The translations under genes were made by a program, and so were the position numbers. Of a stretch of 64,000 nt of DNA, positions 7,794 through 16,014 are shown in pieces (positions within the stretch are counted from its first letter, which is position 1; each line of letters begins with the position of its first letter). This DNA comes from Achromobacter pulmonis (GTDB lineage: Bacteria; Pseudomonadota; Gammaproteobacteria; Burkholderiales; Burkholderiaceae_B): positions 62,001 to 126,000 of the forward strand of contig NZ_CADIJV010000013.1 in assembly GCF_902859765.1 (NCBI RefSeq), read 5' to 3'. The notes beneath the pieces were generated by a model that did not search any database, had not been told where the DNA came from, and worked only from the letters and a program-made list of their open reading frames with translations.

Positions 7794-10462
7794 TGCAGGT
7801 GCTTCTTCAGGCGGTAGAGGGCGTCCAGCGCTTCGCGCGGGGTCAGGCTGTCGGGGTCGATGGCGGCGAGTTCCTCGCGCAGCGTGTCCAGCGCCTCGAT
7901 GGTGTCGGCGCGGTCGGCGGCGGCATAGGCCTGCGCATCGGCGTCGGCCGCGGCGGAGAACAGGCCCAGTTGCGGCGTGGGCGCGCCTTGCGCTTCGAGC
8001 CGTTCGAGTTCGCGGGTGGCCTGGCGGATCACGGCGGCGGGCACGCCGGCGCGTTGCGCCACCTGGATCCCATAGCTGCGGCTGGCCGGGCCTTCGCGCA
8101 CTTCGTGCAGGAATACGATGCCGCCAGCCGATTCGGCCGCCGCCAGGTGGACGTTGGCCGAGGCGGGCTGTTCGGCCGGCAGGCGCGTCAGCTCGAAGTA
8201 GTGGGTGGCGAACAGCGTCAGGGCGCGGTTGTGCGCCAGCAGGCGGCAGGCGATGGCCCACGCCAGCGCCAGGCCGTCGTAGGTGGAGGTGCCGCGGCCG
8301 ATCTCGTCCATCAGCACCAGGCTGTTGGGCGTGCTGGCCGCGAGGATGGCGGCGGCCTCGGTCATCTCCATCATGAAGGTCGAGCGCCCGCCCGCCAGGT
8401 CGTCGGCGGCGCCGATGCGGGTGAAGATGCGGTCGATGCGGCCGATGCGGGCGCGCGCCGCCGGCACGAAGCTGCCGATGCGCGCCAGCAGCACGATCAG
8501 CGCCACCTGCCGCATGTAGGTCGATTTACCGCCCATGTTGGGACCGGTGATCAGCAGCATGCGCCGCGCCGGATCGAGCCGGCAGCCGTTGGGCGTGAAA
8601 CGTTCGATGGCCTGTTCGACCACCGGGTGGCGGCCAGCGTCGATGTCGATGTCGGCCTGCTCGGACAGTTCGGGGGCGATCCAGTCGTGGCGTCGCGCGT
8701 GTTCGGCCAATGCGGCCAGAGTGTCCAGCTCGGCCAGCGCGCCGGCGCAGTCGGACAGCGGGCGCACGTGTTCGGCCAGCACGTCCAGCAATTGCTCGAA
8801 CAGCCATTTCTCGCGCGCCAGCGAGCGGTCCTGCGCCGACAGCACCTTGTCTTCCCAGGTCTTGAGTTCCGGGGTGATGTAGCGCTCGGCGTTCTTGAGG
8901 GTCTGGCGGCGGCGGTAGTCTTCCGGCACCTTGGCGGTCTGGCCCTTGGTGACTTCGATGTAGAAGCCGTGCACGCGGTTGAATTCGACGCGCAGGTTGC
9001 TGATGCCGGTGCGCTCGCGCTCGCGCGCTTCCAACTGCACCAGGAAGTCGCCGCCGTCGGCGGCCAGGGCGCGCAGTTCGTCCAGTTCGGCGTCAAAGCC
9101 GGCGGCCAGCACGCCGCCGTCGCGGATCGCCACGGCCGGTTCGGCGGCGATGGCGCGCGCCAGCAGGGCGGCCAGCGCCGGGTCCACCGACAGGTGCGAA
9201 ATCAGGTCATTCAGGCGCGGCGCGGCGGCCATCGGCGCCACCAGGTCGCGCAGCGCGGGCAGCGCGGCCAGCGCATCGCGCAGGCTGGCCAGTTCGCGCG
9301 GACGCACCGAGCGCAGCGCCAGCCGCGCGGCGATGCGTTCGATGTCGGGGAAGGCGTTGAGCGCGCCGCGCAGCGTCTCCAGCAGGCCGGCCGAGCCGAA
9401 GGTCTGCTCGACATCCATGCGGCCGGCCAGCAGCGTCGAGATGGCCTGTTGGCGGGCCTGGGCCGGCGCGTTGTCGCGCAGGGGATGGTGCAGCCAGCGG
9501 CGCAGCAGGCGGCTGCCCATGGGCGTGCGGCAGCCATCCAGCAGCGAGAACAGCGTGGGCGAGTCTTCGCCCGACAGCGTCTGCGTCAACTCCAGGTTGC
9601 GGCGCGTGACCGGGTCGAGCAGTACATACTGGCCGGGCCGCTCGGCCGACAGGCTCTGCACGTGCGCCAGCGCCTGCGACTGGGTGCGGGCGGCATAGCG
9701 CAGCAGCGCGCCGGCGGCGCAGATGCCGGCCGGCATGTCCTCGATGTCGAAGCCGGCCAGCGTATCGGTCTTGAAATGCGCCAGCAGGTGGGCGCGGGCG
9801 CCGTCGCTTTCGAAGTGCCAGTCCGGCACGCGCGAGCGGGCGCCCTCGAACGCGAAGTCGAATTCGGCGCTGTCGGCGCAGACGATCTCGGCCGGCGCGA
9901 TGCGGTGCAGTTCGGATTCGAGTTGTGCCGGCGCGCATTCGGTGACGCGGAAGTCGCCGCTGGCCAGGTTCAGCCAGGCCAGGCCGGCGCGCGGCGCGCG
10001 GGCATTGCCGGTGACGAACACCGCGGCCAGCGCGCGGTCGGCCTTGGCCGGCAGCAGCGCGTCGTCGGTCAGCGTGCCGGGCGTGACGATGCGCACGATG
10101 CGGCGCTCGACCGGGCCCTTGGAGGCGGCTGGATCGCCGATCTGTTCGCAGATGGCGACGGACTCGCCCATCGCCACCAGCCGCGCCAGGTACTGCTCCA
10201 TCGCGTGCACCGGCAGGCCGGCCATGGGAATGGGCGTGCCATTGGACGAGCCGCGCTTGGTCAGCGTCAGGTTGAGCAGGCGCGCGCCGCGCTCGGCGTC
10301 TTCATAGAACATTTCATAGAAGTCGCCCATGCGGTAGAACAGCAGCAGGGGGCCAGCCTCCGCCTTGAGGCGGAGGTACTGCTGCATCATGGGGGTGTGG
10401 CCTGAAAGCTGATCGTCCATTTCGGCCTGTGATTTGGGCTTCTTGCCTTGTGCTACTTGCAT
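7790..10462 (-). CDS. mutS: DNA mismatch repair protein MutS with phage-supplied N-terminus
   Basis: The protein has 890 residues if it starts at the ATG at 10462 ([10 protein letters not shown]); an ATG at 10420 (MDDQLS) gives 876. MutS binds mismatches and small loops and recruits MutL. Domains are complete: the [10 protein letters not shown] start, the mismatch-reading F-Y-E ([10 protein letters not shown], about residue 48), connector, core and clamp, then the ATPase with Walker [23 protein letters not shown] and Walker [17 protein letters not shown]. The first 20 residues before GHTPMM come from phage DNA right of attL. The native start (MNSATQTTAADAHA joined to GHTPMM) lies 41 kb away at 51729. 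The uninterrupted gene would encode 884 residues. The chimera should be functional, because nothing past residue 20 is altered. Confidence 0.96.
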   Translation of the reverse strand: MQVAQGKKPKSQAEMDDQLSGHTPMMQQYLRLKAEAGPLLLFYRMGDFYEMFYEDAERGARLLNLTLTKRGSSNGTPIPMAGLPVHAMEQYLARLVAMGESVAICEQIGDPAASKGPVERRIVRIVTPGTLTDDALLPAKADRALAAVFVTGNARAPRAGLAWLNLASGDFRVTECAPAQLESELHRIAPAEIVCADSAEFDFAFEGARSRVPDWHFESDGARAHLLAHFKTDTLAGFDIEDMPAGICAAGALLRYAARTQSQALAHVQSLSAERPGQYVLLDPVTRRNLELTQTLSGEDSPTLFSLLDGCRTPMGSRLLRRWLHHPLRDNAPAQARQQAISTLLAGRMDVEQTFGSAGLLETLRGALNAFPDIERIAARLALRSVRPRELASLRDALAALPALRDLVAPMAAAPRLNDLISHLSVDPALAALLARAIAAEPAVAIRDGGVLAAGFDAELDELRALAADGGDFLVQLEARERERTGISNLRVEFNRVHGFYIEVTKGQTAKVPEDYRRRQTLKNAERYITPELKTWEDKVLSAQDRSLAREKWLFEQLLDVLAEHVRPLSDCAGALAELDTLAALAEHARRHDWIAPELSEQADIDIDAGRHPVVEQAIERFTPNGCRLDPARRMLLITGPNMGGKSTYMRQVALIVLLARIGSFVPAARARIGRIDRIFTRIGAADDLAGGRSTFMMEMTEAAAILAASTPNSLVLMDEIGRGTSTYDGLALAWAIACRLLAHNRALTLFATHYFELTRLPAEQPASANVHLAAAESAGGIVFLHEVREGPASRSYGIQVAQRAGVPAAVIRQATRELERLEAQGAPTPQLGLFSAAADADAQAYAAADRADTIEALDTLREELAAIDPDSLTPREALDALYRLKKHLQ
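10383..10402. other. attL: attL core (20 bp) inside the mutS coding region
   Basis: TGCATCATGGGGGTGTGGCC is identical to 51668..51687 and the flanks differ immediately on both sides. On the minus strand it encodes G-H-T-P-M-M of MutS. The left flank is mutS; the right flank is phage DNA leading to the integrase. Confidence 0.95.
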
Positions 10463-10493
10463 TTCCACGGGGAAAGTTGGGTGAATCGTGTTG

Positions 10494-10522
10494 CTTATAT
10501 GGCCCAGCAACGCCCATCAAAA
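10494..10522 (-). promoter_or_regulatory. Candidate phage-borne promoter for the chimeric mutS
   Basis: On the minus strand a -10-like TATAAG (10494-10499) stands 17 bp from a weak -35-like TTTTGA (10517-10522). Transcription would begin about 25 bases before the ATG at 10462. This DNA is on the phage side of attL. Only the -10 is good, so the call is tentative. Confidence 0.4.
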
Positions 10523-10543
10523 CCCGCCAACACTTGCCGGTTT

Positions 10544-10614
10544 GGCGTAGGTTTTGGAGGGGTCGAATTGAGAAGTTACGCCGCTTGGGATAGGATTCTC
10601 GCAAAAGTTACGCC
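10544..10614. promoter_or_regulatory. Candidate integrase arm-binding sites
   Basis: AAGTTACGCC occurs twice as a direct repeat (10573-10582 and 10605-10614), 32 bp or about three helical turns apart. A related inverted copy, GGCGTAGGTT, lies at 10544-10553. A near-identical GGCGTAGCTTTTG lies at 51620-51632, beside attR. Repeats at both phage ends beside the core are the usual layout of arm-type sites for integrases with an N-terminal DUF4102 domain. Confidence 0.5.
10568..10596 (+). promoter_or_regulatory. Candidate integrase promoter
   Basis: TTGAGA (10568-10573) and TAGGAT (10591-10596) are 17 bp apart, 36 bp before the integrase ATG. The element overlaps both AAGTTACGCC repeats, so integrase binding could repress its own gene. 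Confidence 0.5.
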
Positions 10615-10631
10615 AGAGAATCCACCGCCCT

Positions 10632-11915
10632 ATGCAATTCGACGCCCGCGCCGCCAAGCTGCTTGAACCAGGCCGACACCTTACCATTGATGGCTACCCG
10701 GGGCTGCGCCTGGAGGCCTCCGCGACCACAAGAACCTGGATCTACCGATACAAGAGTCCGGTGAACGGAAAGATGCGCCAGAAGAAGCTGGGGCGGTGGC
10801 CAGCCATGTCAATTGCCGGGGCTGTTGTCGAGTGGGAAAAGCTACGCCAGCAGCGCGAGGCAGGCATCGACGTGGCGGTAGAAGCCAAGCAGCAGCGCCA
10901 GGCCGCCAAGGCCGCCGCGGTGGCGGCCCAGGAGAAGGCGAAGGGGGCGTTGACGGTGAAAGATGCCTGCGACCTGTACCACGCCGGCCATATCAAGCAC
11001 CATCGGAGCCTGAAGGGGCAAGTTGAAATCGCGCGGACTTTCCGAACGATGTTGGGTCCGCTTGCCGACAAACCCGCCGAGGCCGTCACACGGGCCGACG
11101 CGTTCGCCCTGATTGAATCGTTCGCCCACATCCCTGTGCAGGCTCAGATCCTACGCCGCGAACTGGGGGCGGCCTGGGACTATTGCCATGACGCGGGCAA
11201 GCTGCCTGAAACCGTGCCGAACTGGTGGAGGGCGATCCTCCGGGGAAAGCTGAAATCGAAAGGGAAGGCGATCAATGGCAAGAAGAGTGGCGTCAAGAAG
11301 CGTGTGCTGTCGCCGGCAGAGGCAGGGGAATTGATCCCCTGGTTGCCTAACTTTTCGCGCGACGTGGAAGATTTTTTGACGCTATATCTCTGGACTTGCG
11401 CCAGAGGTGCCGAAATCGGAGCGATGGAGGCCGAGGAAATCTCGGAAGAGGCTGATGGTCTGTGGTGGACCGTGCCAAAAGAGAAAACGAAGAATGCGAA
11501 GCGGGCGGAGGCCACGGATTTCCGCGTCCCGCTGGTCGGTCGTGCCGAGCAGGTTGTTAGACGTCGGAAGGCTGCATACGAGAGCGGCTACCTGTTCCCG
11601 TCCTATGGAAAGTCCGGCCACTGGGAACAAAAGTCAGTTCAGACGCGGGTTTACTACCATCAGCCCTATAGCGAAACGTCGCCGCACAGGAAGCGTGTCC
11701 GCTTGACAGTAACCCATTGGGCTCCTCACGACTTGCGGCGCACGTCGCGTACGTTCCTGGCTTCGCTGGGATGCCCGCGGGAAGTGGGCGAGGTAATACT
11801 GGGCCACATGCTTCCAGGCGTGGAGGGTGTCTACAACCGGCATGCGTATGACGACGAACGTCGCCTGTGGCTCGGGCGGCTGTCCAGTTATCTTGAGCAT
11901 CTAGCGGCGAATTAA
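10632..11915 (+). CDS. int: Phage integrase, tyrosine recombinase (DUF4102 type)
   Basis: The protein has 427 residues starting MQFDARAAKLLEPGRH. The N-terminal DUF4102-like domain (about residues 1-90, with GYPGLRLEAS and KKLGRWPAMSI) binds arm sites. A SAM-like core-binding domain follows, then the catalytic domain with R in WTCARGAEIGAM, H-x-x-R in HDLRRTSR, the second H in LGHMLPG and the nucleophile Tyr in GVYNRHAY. It should integrate and excise the prophage at the 20-bp core in mutS. It is the first gene inside attL and points inward, the standard position. Confidence 0.95.
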   Translation: MQFDARAAKLLEPGRHLTIDGYPGLRLEASATTRTWIYRYKSPVNGKMRQKKLGRWPAMSIAGAVVEWEKLRQQREAGIDVAVEAKQQRQAAKAAAVAAQEKAKGALTVKDACDLYHAGHIKHHRSLKGQVEIARTFRTMLGPLADKPAEAVTRADAFALIESFAHIPVQAQILRRELGAAWDYCHDAGKLPETVPNWWRAILRGKLKSKGKAINGKKSGVKKRVLSPAEAGELIPWLPNFSRDVEDFLTLYLWTCARGAEIGAMEAEEISEEADGLWWTVPKEKTKNAKRAEATDFRVPLVGRAEQVVRRRKAAYESGYLFPSYGKSGHWEQKSVQTRVYYHQPYSETSPHRKRVRLTVTHWAPHDLRRTSRTFLASLGCPREVGEVILGHMLPGVEGVYNRHAYDDERRLWLGRLSSYLEHLAAN

Positions 11916-11966
11916 AAATAGAATACTATTAGAAACATCTGGTTTTATTTTATATGGACGGCTCGC

Positions 11967-13748
11967 ATGCATGTTCGGGAATCGTTAAAAGAATTTATCC
12001 GATCCAAATCTGCGGAAGCCGTTGTGCTCCAAGGGCCTTGGGGGGTTGGAAAAACTCATTTGTGGCGAGAGGCAGTTCAGGAGTGGCATCAGCCAGACTC
12101 CGCGGCGCGGTACGCTTATGTATCGTTGTTTGGGGTTAACTCTCTGGACGCCCTCAAAGTCGCAGTGGCATATGCAGACGGCTTTGACGCTGATAGCAGC
12201 GGTCGCGATGCTCCCAATGAACAAGCTCAGCTCAAAGCTGGGCCATCCTCGCGGTCCAAGTTCTTCAAATTGGATCGTTGGAAGAAGCAGGGAGCGCGCA
12301 TAGCAGGGGCGATTAAACGCGGGGCCCCAGTGGCCGCAGCGGCTGCGCCAGGGAAAATTGGTGGGGGAGCAGGGCTTTCGCAGGCTCTGAACGCACTGGC
12401 TTTTTATCGCATTCGGCAGCAGTTGATCTGCTTCGATGATCTTGAACGGAGAGGAGCGAACTTATCTATCAGGGATCTTCTAGGGCTCGTCTCGTTCTTG
12501 GTGGAGCAAAGGCAATGCCGGGTATGCGTGATTCTTAACGATCAGCAAATAGTCGGTAAGGAGTTGGACGAATGGCGCGCGCAACGAGAGAAGGTCTTTA
12601 TTGCTGAGATTACGTATGACCCAAGCTTGGAACATACACTAACCGTCGCATTGGACAACTCAAGGTCCGAAGTATGGCTTGAACCCGCTCGAATCGCTCT
12701 TGAGGAGCTCGGCCTTAAGAATATTCGGTTGGTGCGTCGTATGACTCGCATGTTAGGCCTGGCGTTCAAAGCGAATGTGCCCGCTGCATTGGTGAACAAG
12801 GTCGTGCGGGAGACTATATTTTTGATGTATTCCCATAGCGGAGCCGGTGAGGGCGCGCCGCCGTTGGATTTTGTTATGAAATTCAACTCAATAACGAGAA
12901 TGGTCCAGCGGATGGCCAATGGGTCCGAGGCCCACCCGGAGACTGAAGAAGAGGCTCGATGGTCGGAGTTGATTCAATCCTATGGCTTTGACGGGAGCGG
13001 TGAGATTGCGAAAGTGCTCTGTGCTGGTGTTAGATCTGGATTCCCAGACTTGGATCGACTTTCGCGGGAGCTTGAGGCTTTCAACCAGAGCCATTCTCGG
13101 GATCTAGAGAAAATGGCATTCCGAGATTCTTGGGCCTTATATCACGATTACGTGACTGAGAATTGCGAGGAAACTCTAGACTCTTTGGATCGAAGTTGGC
13201 CTAACGCGTCCTCACACAGCGAGGCCACAAGTTTGCTCGCCGTTGTAGGTAAGTTTCGCCTCTACGGTCGGGGCGAGCGTGCTTCTCAGTTCATAGATCA
13301 ATGGATTCAAGAGAGGGTTGGGGAACGAGTCTATGAGCTCGAGCCTCGTGCCTTAAATGTCTTCGACACTATTACAGACGAGGAGTTTCTGGCGAAGGTG
13401 ACGGCTGCGCGCCTTGCCAATGTAGTGACCATGCCTTTGGCAGATGCGTTGCATGAAATTGCGCAGCGTAGGGAGTTGGACGCCTCGACACTTGCTATAG
13501 CCAAGTCCACAGTTGAAGAACTGTTGACCGCACTGGAAGAGAATCCGGGGCCTCACCTATCGTCAGCAATTTCCGTGTGCCTCGAACTAGGTGGTGCGCA
13601 CGGCCCTGACACCTGGGGATTGGCAGCGACTCGAATGCGCGAAGCACTTTTGATAATCGCAGGCCGTTCGCCGTGGAGTGCAGAGCGGATGTGGCACAAA
13701 TACCGTGTATCACTGCCTGATGCCTCTGCGGACATTGCCTCACCTTAG
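11967..13748 (+). CDS. KAP-like P-loop ATPase (candidate anti-phage accessory gene)
   Basis: The protein has 593 residues starting MHVRESLKEFIRSKSAEAVV. The Walker A is GPWGVGKTHL (about residue 23) and a Walker B is LICFDDLERR (about residue 150), followed by a VCVILNDQQI sensor-like strand. The rest is a long helical region with no membrane segment that I can see. The layout fits KAP/STAND-like NTPases, several of which serve in phage defence. The gene is visibly richer in A+T than its neighbours and stands alone beside the integrase, a usual cargo position. The defence role is inferred from position and fold only. A small GCCTCA/TGAGGC hairpin follows the stop. Confidence 0.7.
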   Translation: MHVRESLKEFIRSKSAEAVVLQGPWGVGKTHLWREAVQEWHQPDSAARYAYVSLFGVNSLDALKVAVAYADGFDADSSGRDAPNEQAQLKAGPSSRSKFFKLDRWKKQGARIAGAIKRGAPVAAAAAPGKIGGGAGLSQALNALAFYRIRQQLICFDDLERRGANLSIRDLLGLVSFLVEQRQCRVCVILNDQQIVGKELDEWRAQREKVFIAEITYDPSLEHTLTVALDNSRSEVWLEPARIALEELGLKNIRLVRRMTRMLGLAFKANVPAALVNKVVRETIFLMYSHSGAGEGAPPLDFVMKFNSITRMVQRMANGSEAHPETEEEARWSELIQSYGFDGSGEIAKVLCAGVRSGFPDLDRLSRELEAFNQSHSRDLEKMAFRDSWALYHDYVTENCEETLDSLDRSWPNASSHSEATSLLAVVGKFRLYGRGERASQFIDQWIQERVGERVYELEPRALNVFDTITDEEFLAKVTAARLANVVTMPLADALHEIAQRRELDASTLAIAKSTVEELLTALEENPGPHLSSAISVCLELGGAHGPDTWGLAATRMREALLIIAGRSPWSAERMWHKYRVSLPDASADIASP

Positions 13749-13779
13749 AATGAGGCATGATAGAGCGGCATATTGGCCG

Positions 13780-14052
13780 CTATGTCGATGGGCCCGTTGA
13801 AGTGTTGCCTCCAGTTGCCGCCTTCGGTTTTCGGGCGCTGGTGTTGTATGGGGGGAGTAACGTCGAACGGGGGCGGGTCAACGCCCACTGCATAATTTCT
13901 GTGTAAAGGTATCCAACGCGGCGGCCAGACAGCTCCCGAGGGGCGGGAAACTCGCCCCTACTGACCATGTTCTGAATAGTGGACTCGGCAAGTGTGGTGA
14001 TGGACGCCGCCGTGGGCAGGTCGACGTACACAGGCTCAATTCGAAGCTCCAT
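13780..14052 (-). CDS. AlpA/excisionase-like MerR-type HTH protein
   Basis: The protein has 90 residues from the ATG at 14052 (MELRIEPVYVDLPTAASI); GGAG lies nine bases upstream. An upstream TTG at 14067 is less likely. The pattern 'aA-x-x-L-x-x-S-T-I-Q-x-M-V-x-x-G-x-FPAPREL-x-G-R-R-V-G-Y' is the winged-helix DNA-binding fold of AlpA and Xis proteins. It is the last gene of the leftward operon and lies near the integrase, so it is the best candidate for the excision factor. The C-terminus is a low-complexity tail. Confidence 0.8.
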   Translation of the reverse strand: MELRIEPVYVDLPTAASITTLAESTIQNMVSRGEFPAPRELSGRRVGYLYTEIMQWALTRPRSTLLPPYNTSARKPKAATGGNTSTGPST

Positions 14053-14217
14053 GTTTTGTTTCTCCAACGGAGAACGGCGGCCGCTTTGCAGCGGGCGCCG
14101 TTCGTGTGGTCAGTTATCTTTTTGGGGCGCGGTTAGCGGTAGCCGCGGGGACATCTGGCGCGGTGCGGAGGAGGCGCCAGGCCGCCCGCCGGGGCGGCGT
14201 TGTTCTGGTTGGTCATG

Positions 14218-14246
14218 CTGACACCCCGATGGGGTTGGGGTACGAT
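14218..14246 (+). promoter_or_regulatory. Moron promoter, copy 1
   Basis: CTGACA (14218-14223) and TACGAT (14241-14246) are exactly 17 bp apart, 27 bp before the TTG start of the gene at 14273. The same boxes with the same GGTTGGG(G/A) spacer end occur at 15957-15985 before another single-gene moron. Confidence 0.75.
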
Positions 14247-14272
14247 CGCGCCCAGACAAATGGAGAGCATCC

Positions 14273-14680
14273 TTGAACGCGAAGACGGTAATCAGCCGCA
14301 GTGCGGCATTGCTTGGGTTGTATTTGGCCACCGTTGGCGGGCAACCTGCCAAAGCCCAGCAGACTGTGGATGCCGTGCCTCTGTGCAAGGCGGCGATCAG
14401 CATTCTTATGGGGCGCCCAATCTCGTCCATGTCTGGTTCGGAGCAAGATGGTTTGGCCACCGTATCCTACGCCAGGGCGTCTGATGGAGATACGTTCAAG
14501 TACCAATGCAAGATCGAGCAATCCAGGGTGATCTGGCGCAGCCTCATCGACGGCAAATGGGGCCGCTGGCGCAATGATCCGCGCGACGAGAAAGTTACGT
14601 ACAAGGTCGAGGGCGAGAAGCTGACGGTGTTCCTGGACGACTACAAACGGGAAACGCACACTCTGTCCAGCCTGAAGTAG
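14273..14680 (+). CDS. Small secreted protein, phage moron
   Basis: The protein has 135 residues from a TTG start, chosen because TGGAGAG lies six bases upstream and a good promoter precedes it. Residues 1-28 look like a Sec signal peptide (SAALLGLYLATVGGQPAKAQ), so the mature protein should be periplasmic. The rest is polar, with a YQCKIEQSRVIWR and a DGKWGRWRNDPRDE stretch. I recognise no family. It is a rightward single gene set between leftward genes and driven by its own promoter, the mark of a moron expressed in the lysogen. Confidence 0.7.
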   Translation: MNAKTVISRSAALLGLYLATVGGQPAKAQQTVDAVPLCKAAISILMGRPISSMSGSEQDGLATVSYARASDGDTFKYQCKIEQSRVIWRSLIDGKWGRWRNDPRDEKVTYKVEGEKLTVFLDDYKRETHTLSSLK

Positions 14681-14690
14681 GTCGTCCATA

Positions 14691-15107
14691 TCATGCCCCG
14701 CCTTCGCCCCGCTGGGCAGCATGGCGGACCCAGATGCAAACCGGTCCCCAGTCTTCGGTGTCATGGATGGACAGGACAAACCAGCCTTCGCCGTCGGGGC
14801 GGGGCGGTTCCCAGGCGCTGATATTGGAATCGCCGGCATCGCCCCAGTACGCGACTACGGCCGGGTGGTCCTCGGGCTCGCTTTCCAGATAGGCAATGTG
14901 GGTTTGCAACTGCTGGGCCTCGAACCACGCGGCGGCCTCGGCATCCTGGCCTTCTTCGAATTCAGGATGCGCCGGATGGGTCCAATAGCCGTCGCTGTCG
15001 CGTTCCACCGGGGCGGCCTGGATGAAGGGGGCGGGCACGTTCAGGGCGGCGCCCAGGAGGCTACCGAGTGCGGCGTCGGGGCTGGTCTTGGGGGCGGGGG
15101 TGTTCAT
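14691..15107 (-). CDS. Hypothetical phage protein coupled to the ParB-like gene
   Basis: The protein has 138 residues starting MNTPAPKTSPDAALGSLLG. It is acidic and soluble, rich in Trp and Glu (EFEEGQDAEAAAWFEAQQ and DTEDWGPVCIWVRHA). No family recognised. Its ATG overlaps the stop of the ParB-like gene as ATGA (15104-15107), so the two are coupled and probably act together. It is convergent with the secreted-protein moron, with 10 bp between the stops. Confidence 0.7.
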   Translation of the reverse strand: MNTPAPKTSPDAALGSLLGAALNVPAPFIQAAPVERDSDGYWTHPAHPEFEEGQDAEAAAWFEAQQLQTHIAYLESEPEDHPAVVAYWGDAGDSNISAWEPPRPDGEGWFVLSIHDTEDWGPVCIWVRHAAQRGEGGA

Positions 15108-15898
15108 GCGGTGGCTCCTTGTTCCTCGCCAAGCACCCAGCGCAGGGCAGCGGCGTAGTCTCCCTGGGCCTGCTCCAGCGCGGCCAGGATCTGCTTGCGG
15201 GACTTCACGCGGGGGCGCTCTCCCATGACGGCGGCTTGCTGGCGGCTGCGTTGGTGGGGCTTGGCGTCCTTGCCTGCCGCTACCAGGTCGGCCACCTTCG
15301 CCCGTTGCTCTTCTGGCTTGAGTTTCGCCAGGGCTTTGGCATGGGTAAGGGTGATTTGCCCTGCCTCGATGGCATCCTGGACGACCTTGGGGCTATCCAG
15401 CAGGGCCAGCGTGTCGCGTACCGTGGCGACGCTGCAGTTGTAGATGACGGCAATTTGGTCTTCACCTTTTCCCAATGCTAGGTGCCGGCGCATCTTCTCG
15501 GCGCGGCCGAGCGGACTGTCGGCCGTACGGGCCTCGTTCTCGCTGGCGATGGCGTCCAAAGCCGATTGCCGCTTGCCGGCGTACACCACTGCCGGAATCT
15601 GTCGCTCGGGTTCACCGCGGTTGCGGCGCCATTCGTTGGCGAGTCGGGCCGCCTTGACGCGTTGGCGCCCGAATACCACCTCGGCTTCGCCGGTCTCGGG
15701 GTTCTTGGAGACTGCGATGGGTTCCAGCACGCCTTGGTAATCGATATTGCGGGCCAGGGCTTCGTCCACCGGCAGATGGACACGTGCGTCGTACAGCGGG
15801 CTATTTTCGTCGGTGACGAGGGCCAGTTTGGCGGGGTCGAAGTTGAGCAGGTTGCTTTGGCCTTCTGCGCCATAAACGTCTTTCGATTTTTTTGCCAT
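15104..15898 (-). CDS. ParB-like nuclease-domain DNA-binding protein
   Basis: The protein has 264 residues from the ATG at 15898 (MAKKSKDVYGAEGQSN). Residues about 35-110 match the ParB N-terminal domain (YQGVLEPIAVSKN, EVVFGRQRVKAARLANEW, IPAVVYAG). A central HTH of the KorB/ParB type follows (EDQIAVIYNCSVATVRDTLALL), then a basic C-terminus. Chromosomal ParBs are CTP-dependent clamps. Phage relatives like this one, with no ParA nearby, are usually of unknown role in DNA metabolism or regulation. No ParA or obvious parS was seen, so a partition role is unlikely. Confidence 0.85.
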   Translation of the reverse strand: MAKKSKDVYGAEGQSNLLNFDPAKLALVTDENSPLYDARVHLPVDEALARNIDYQGVLEPIAVSKNPETGEAEVVFGRQRVKAARLANEWRRNRGEPERQIPAVVYAGKRQSALDAIASENEARTADSPLGRAEKMRRHLALGKGEDQIAVIYNCSVATVRDTLALLDSPKVVQDAIEAGQITLTHAKALAKLKPEEQRAKVADLVAAGKDAKPHQRSRQQAAVMGERPRVKSRKQILAALEQAQGDYAAALRWVLGEEQGATA

Positions 15899-15956
15899 GG
15901 TCTGTTCAGATTGAAGTGAGTGGACAAAGGGGGGGCTGGCCGGCCTGGCGGGGCGG

Positions 15957-15985
15957 CTGACACCTTGAGAAGGTTGGGATACGAT
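15957..15985 (+). promoter_or_regulatory. Moron promoter, copy 2
   Basis: CTGACA (15957-15962) and TACGAT (15980-15985) are 17 bp apart, 29 bp before the ATG at 16015. The boxes are identical to those at 14218-14246 and the spacers share GGTTGGG(G/A) before the -10 box, so the two promoters look like copies. Confidence 0.75.
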
Positions 15986-16014
15986 TCGCGGCAACCAATT
16001 GCCGAGAGAAAGTG

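Noticed and set aside
6600-8261. 553-residue form of the RoxA-like protein
   Set aside because: The extra N-terminal 156 residues are antisense-frame sequence inside mutS; the family start is at 7793.
7793-10405. 870-residue open frame on the plus strand across mutS
   Set aside because: It is the antisense shadow of mutS, rich in Gly, Gln, Arg and His, with no family pattern. Long antisense frames are normal at this GC content.
15104-15898. Plasmid-like partition system (phage-plasmid)
   Set aside because: No ParA gene or parS-like repeats nearby, and clear integration sites and an integrase are present.
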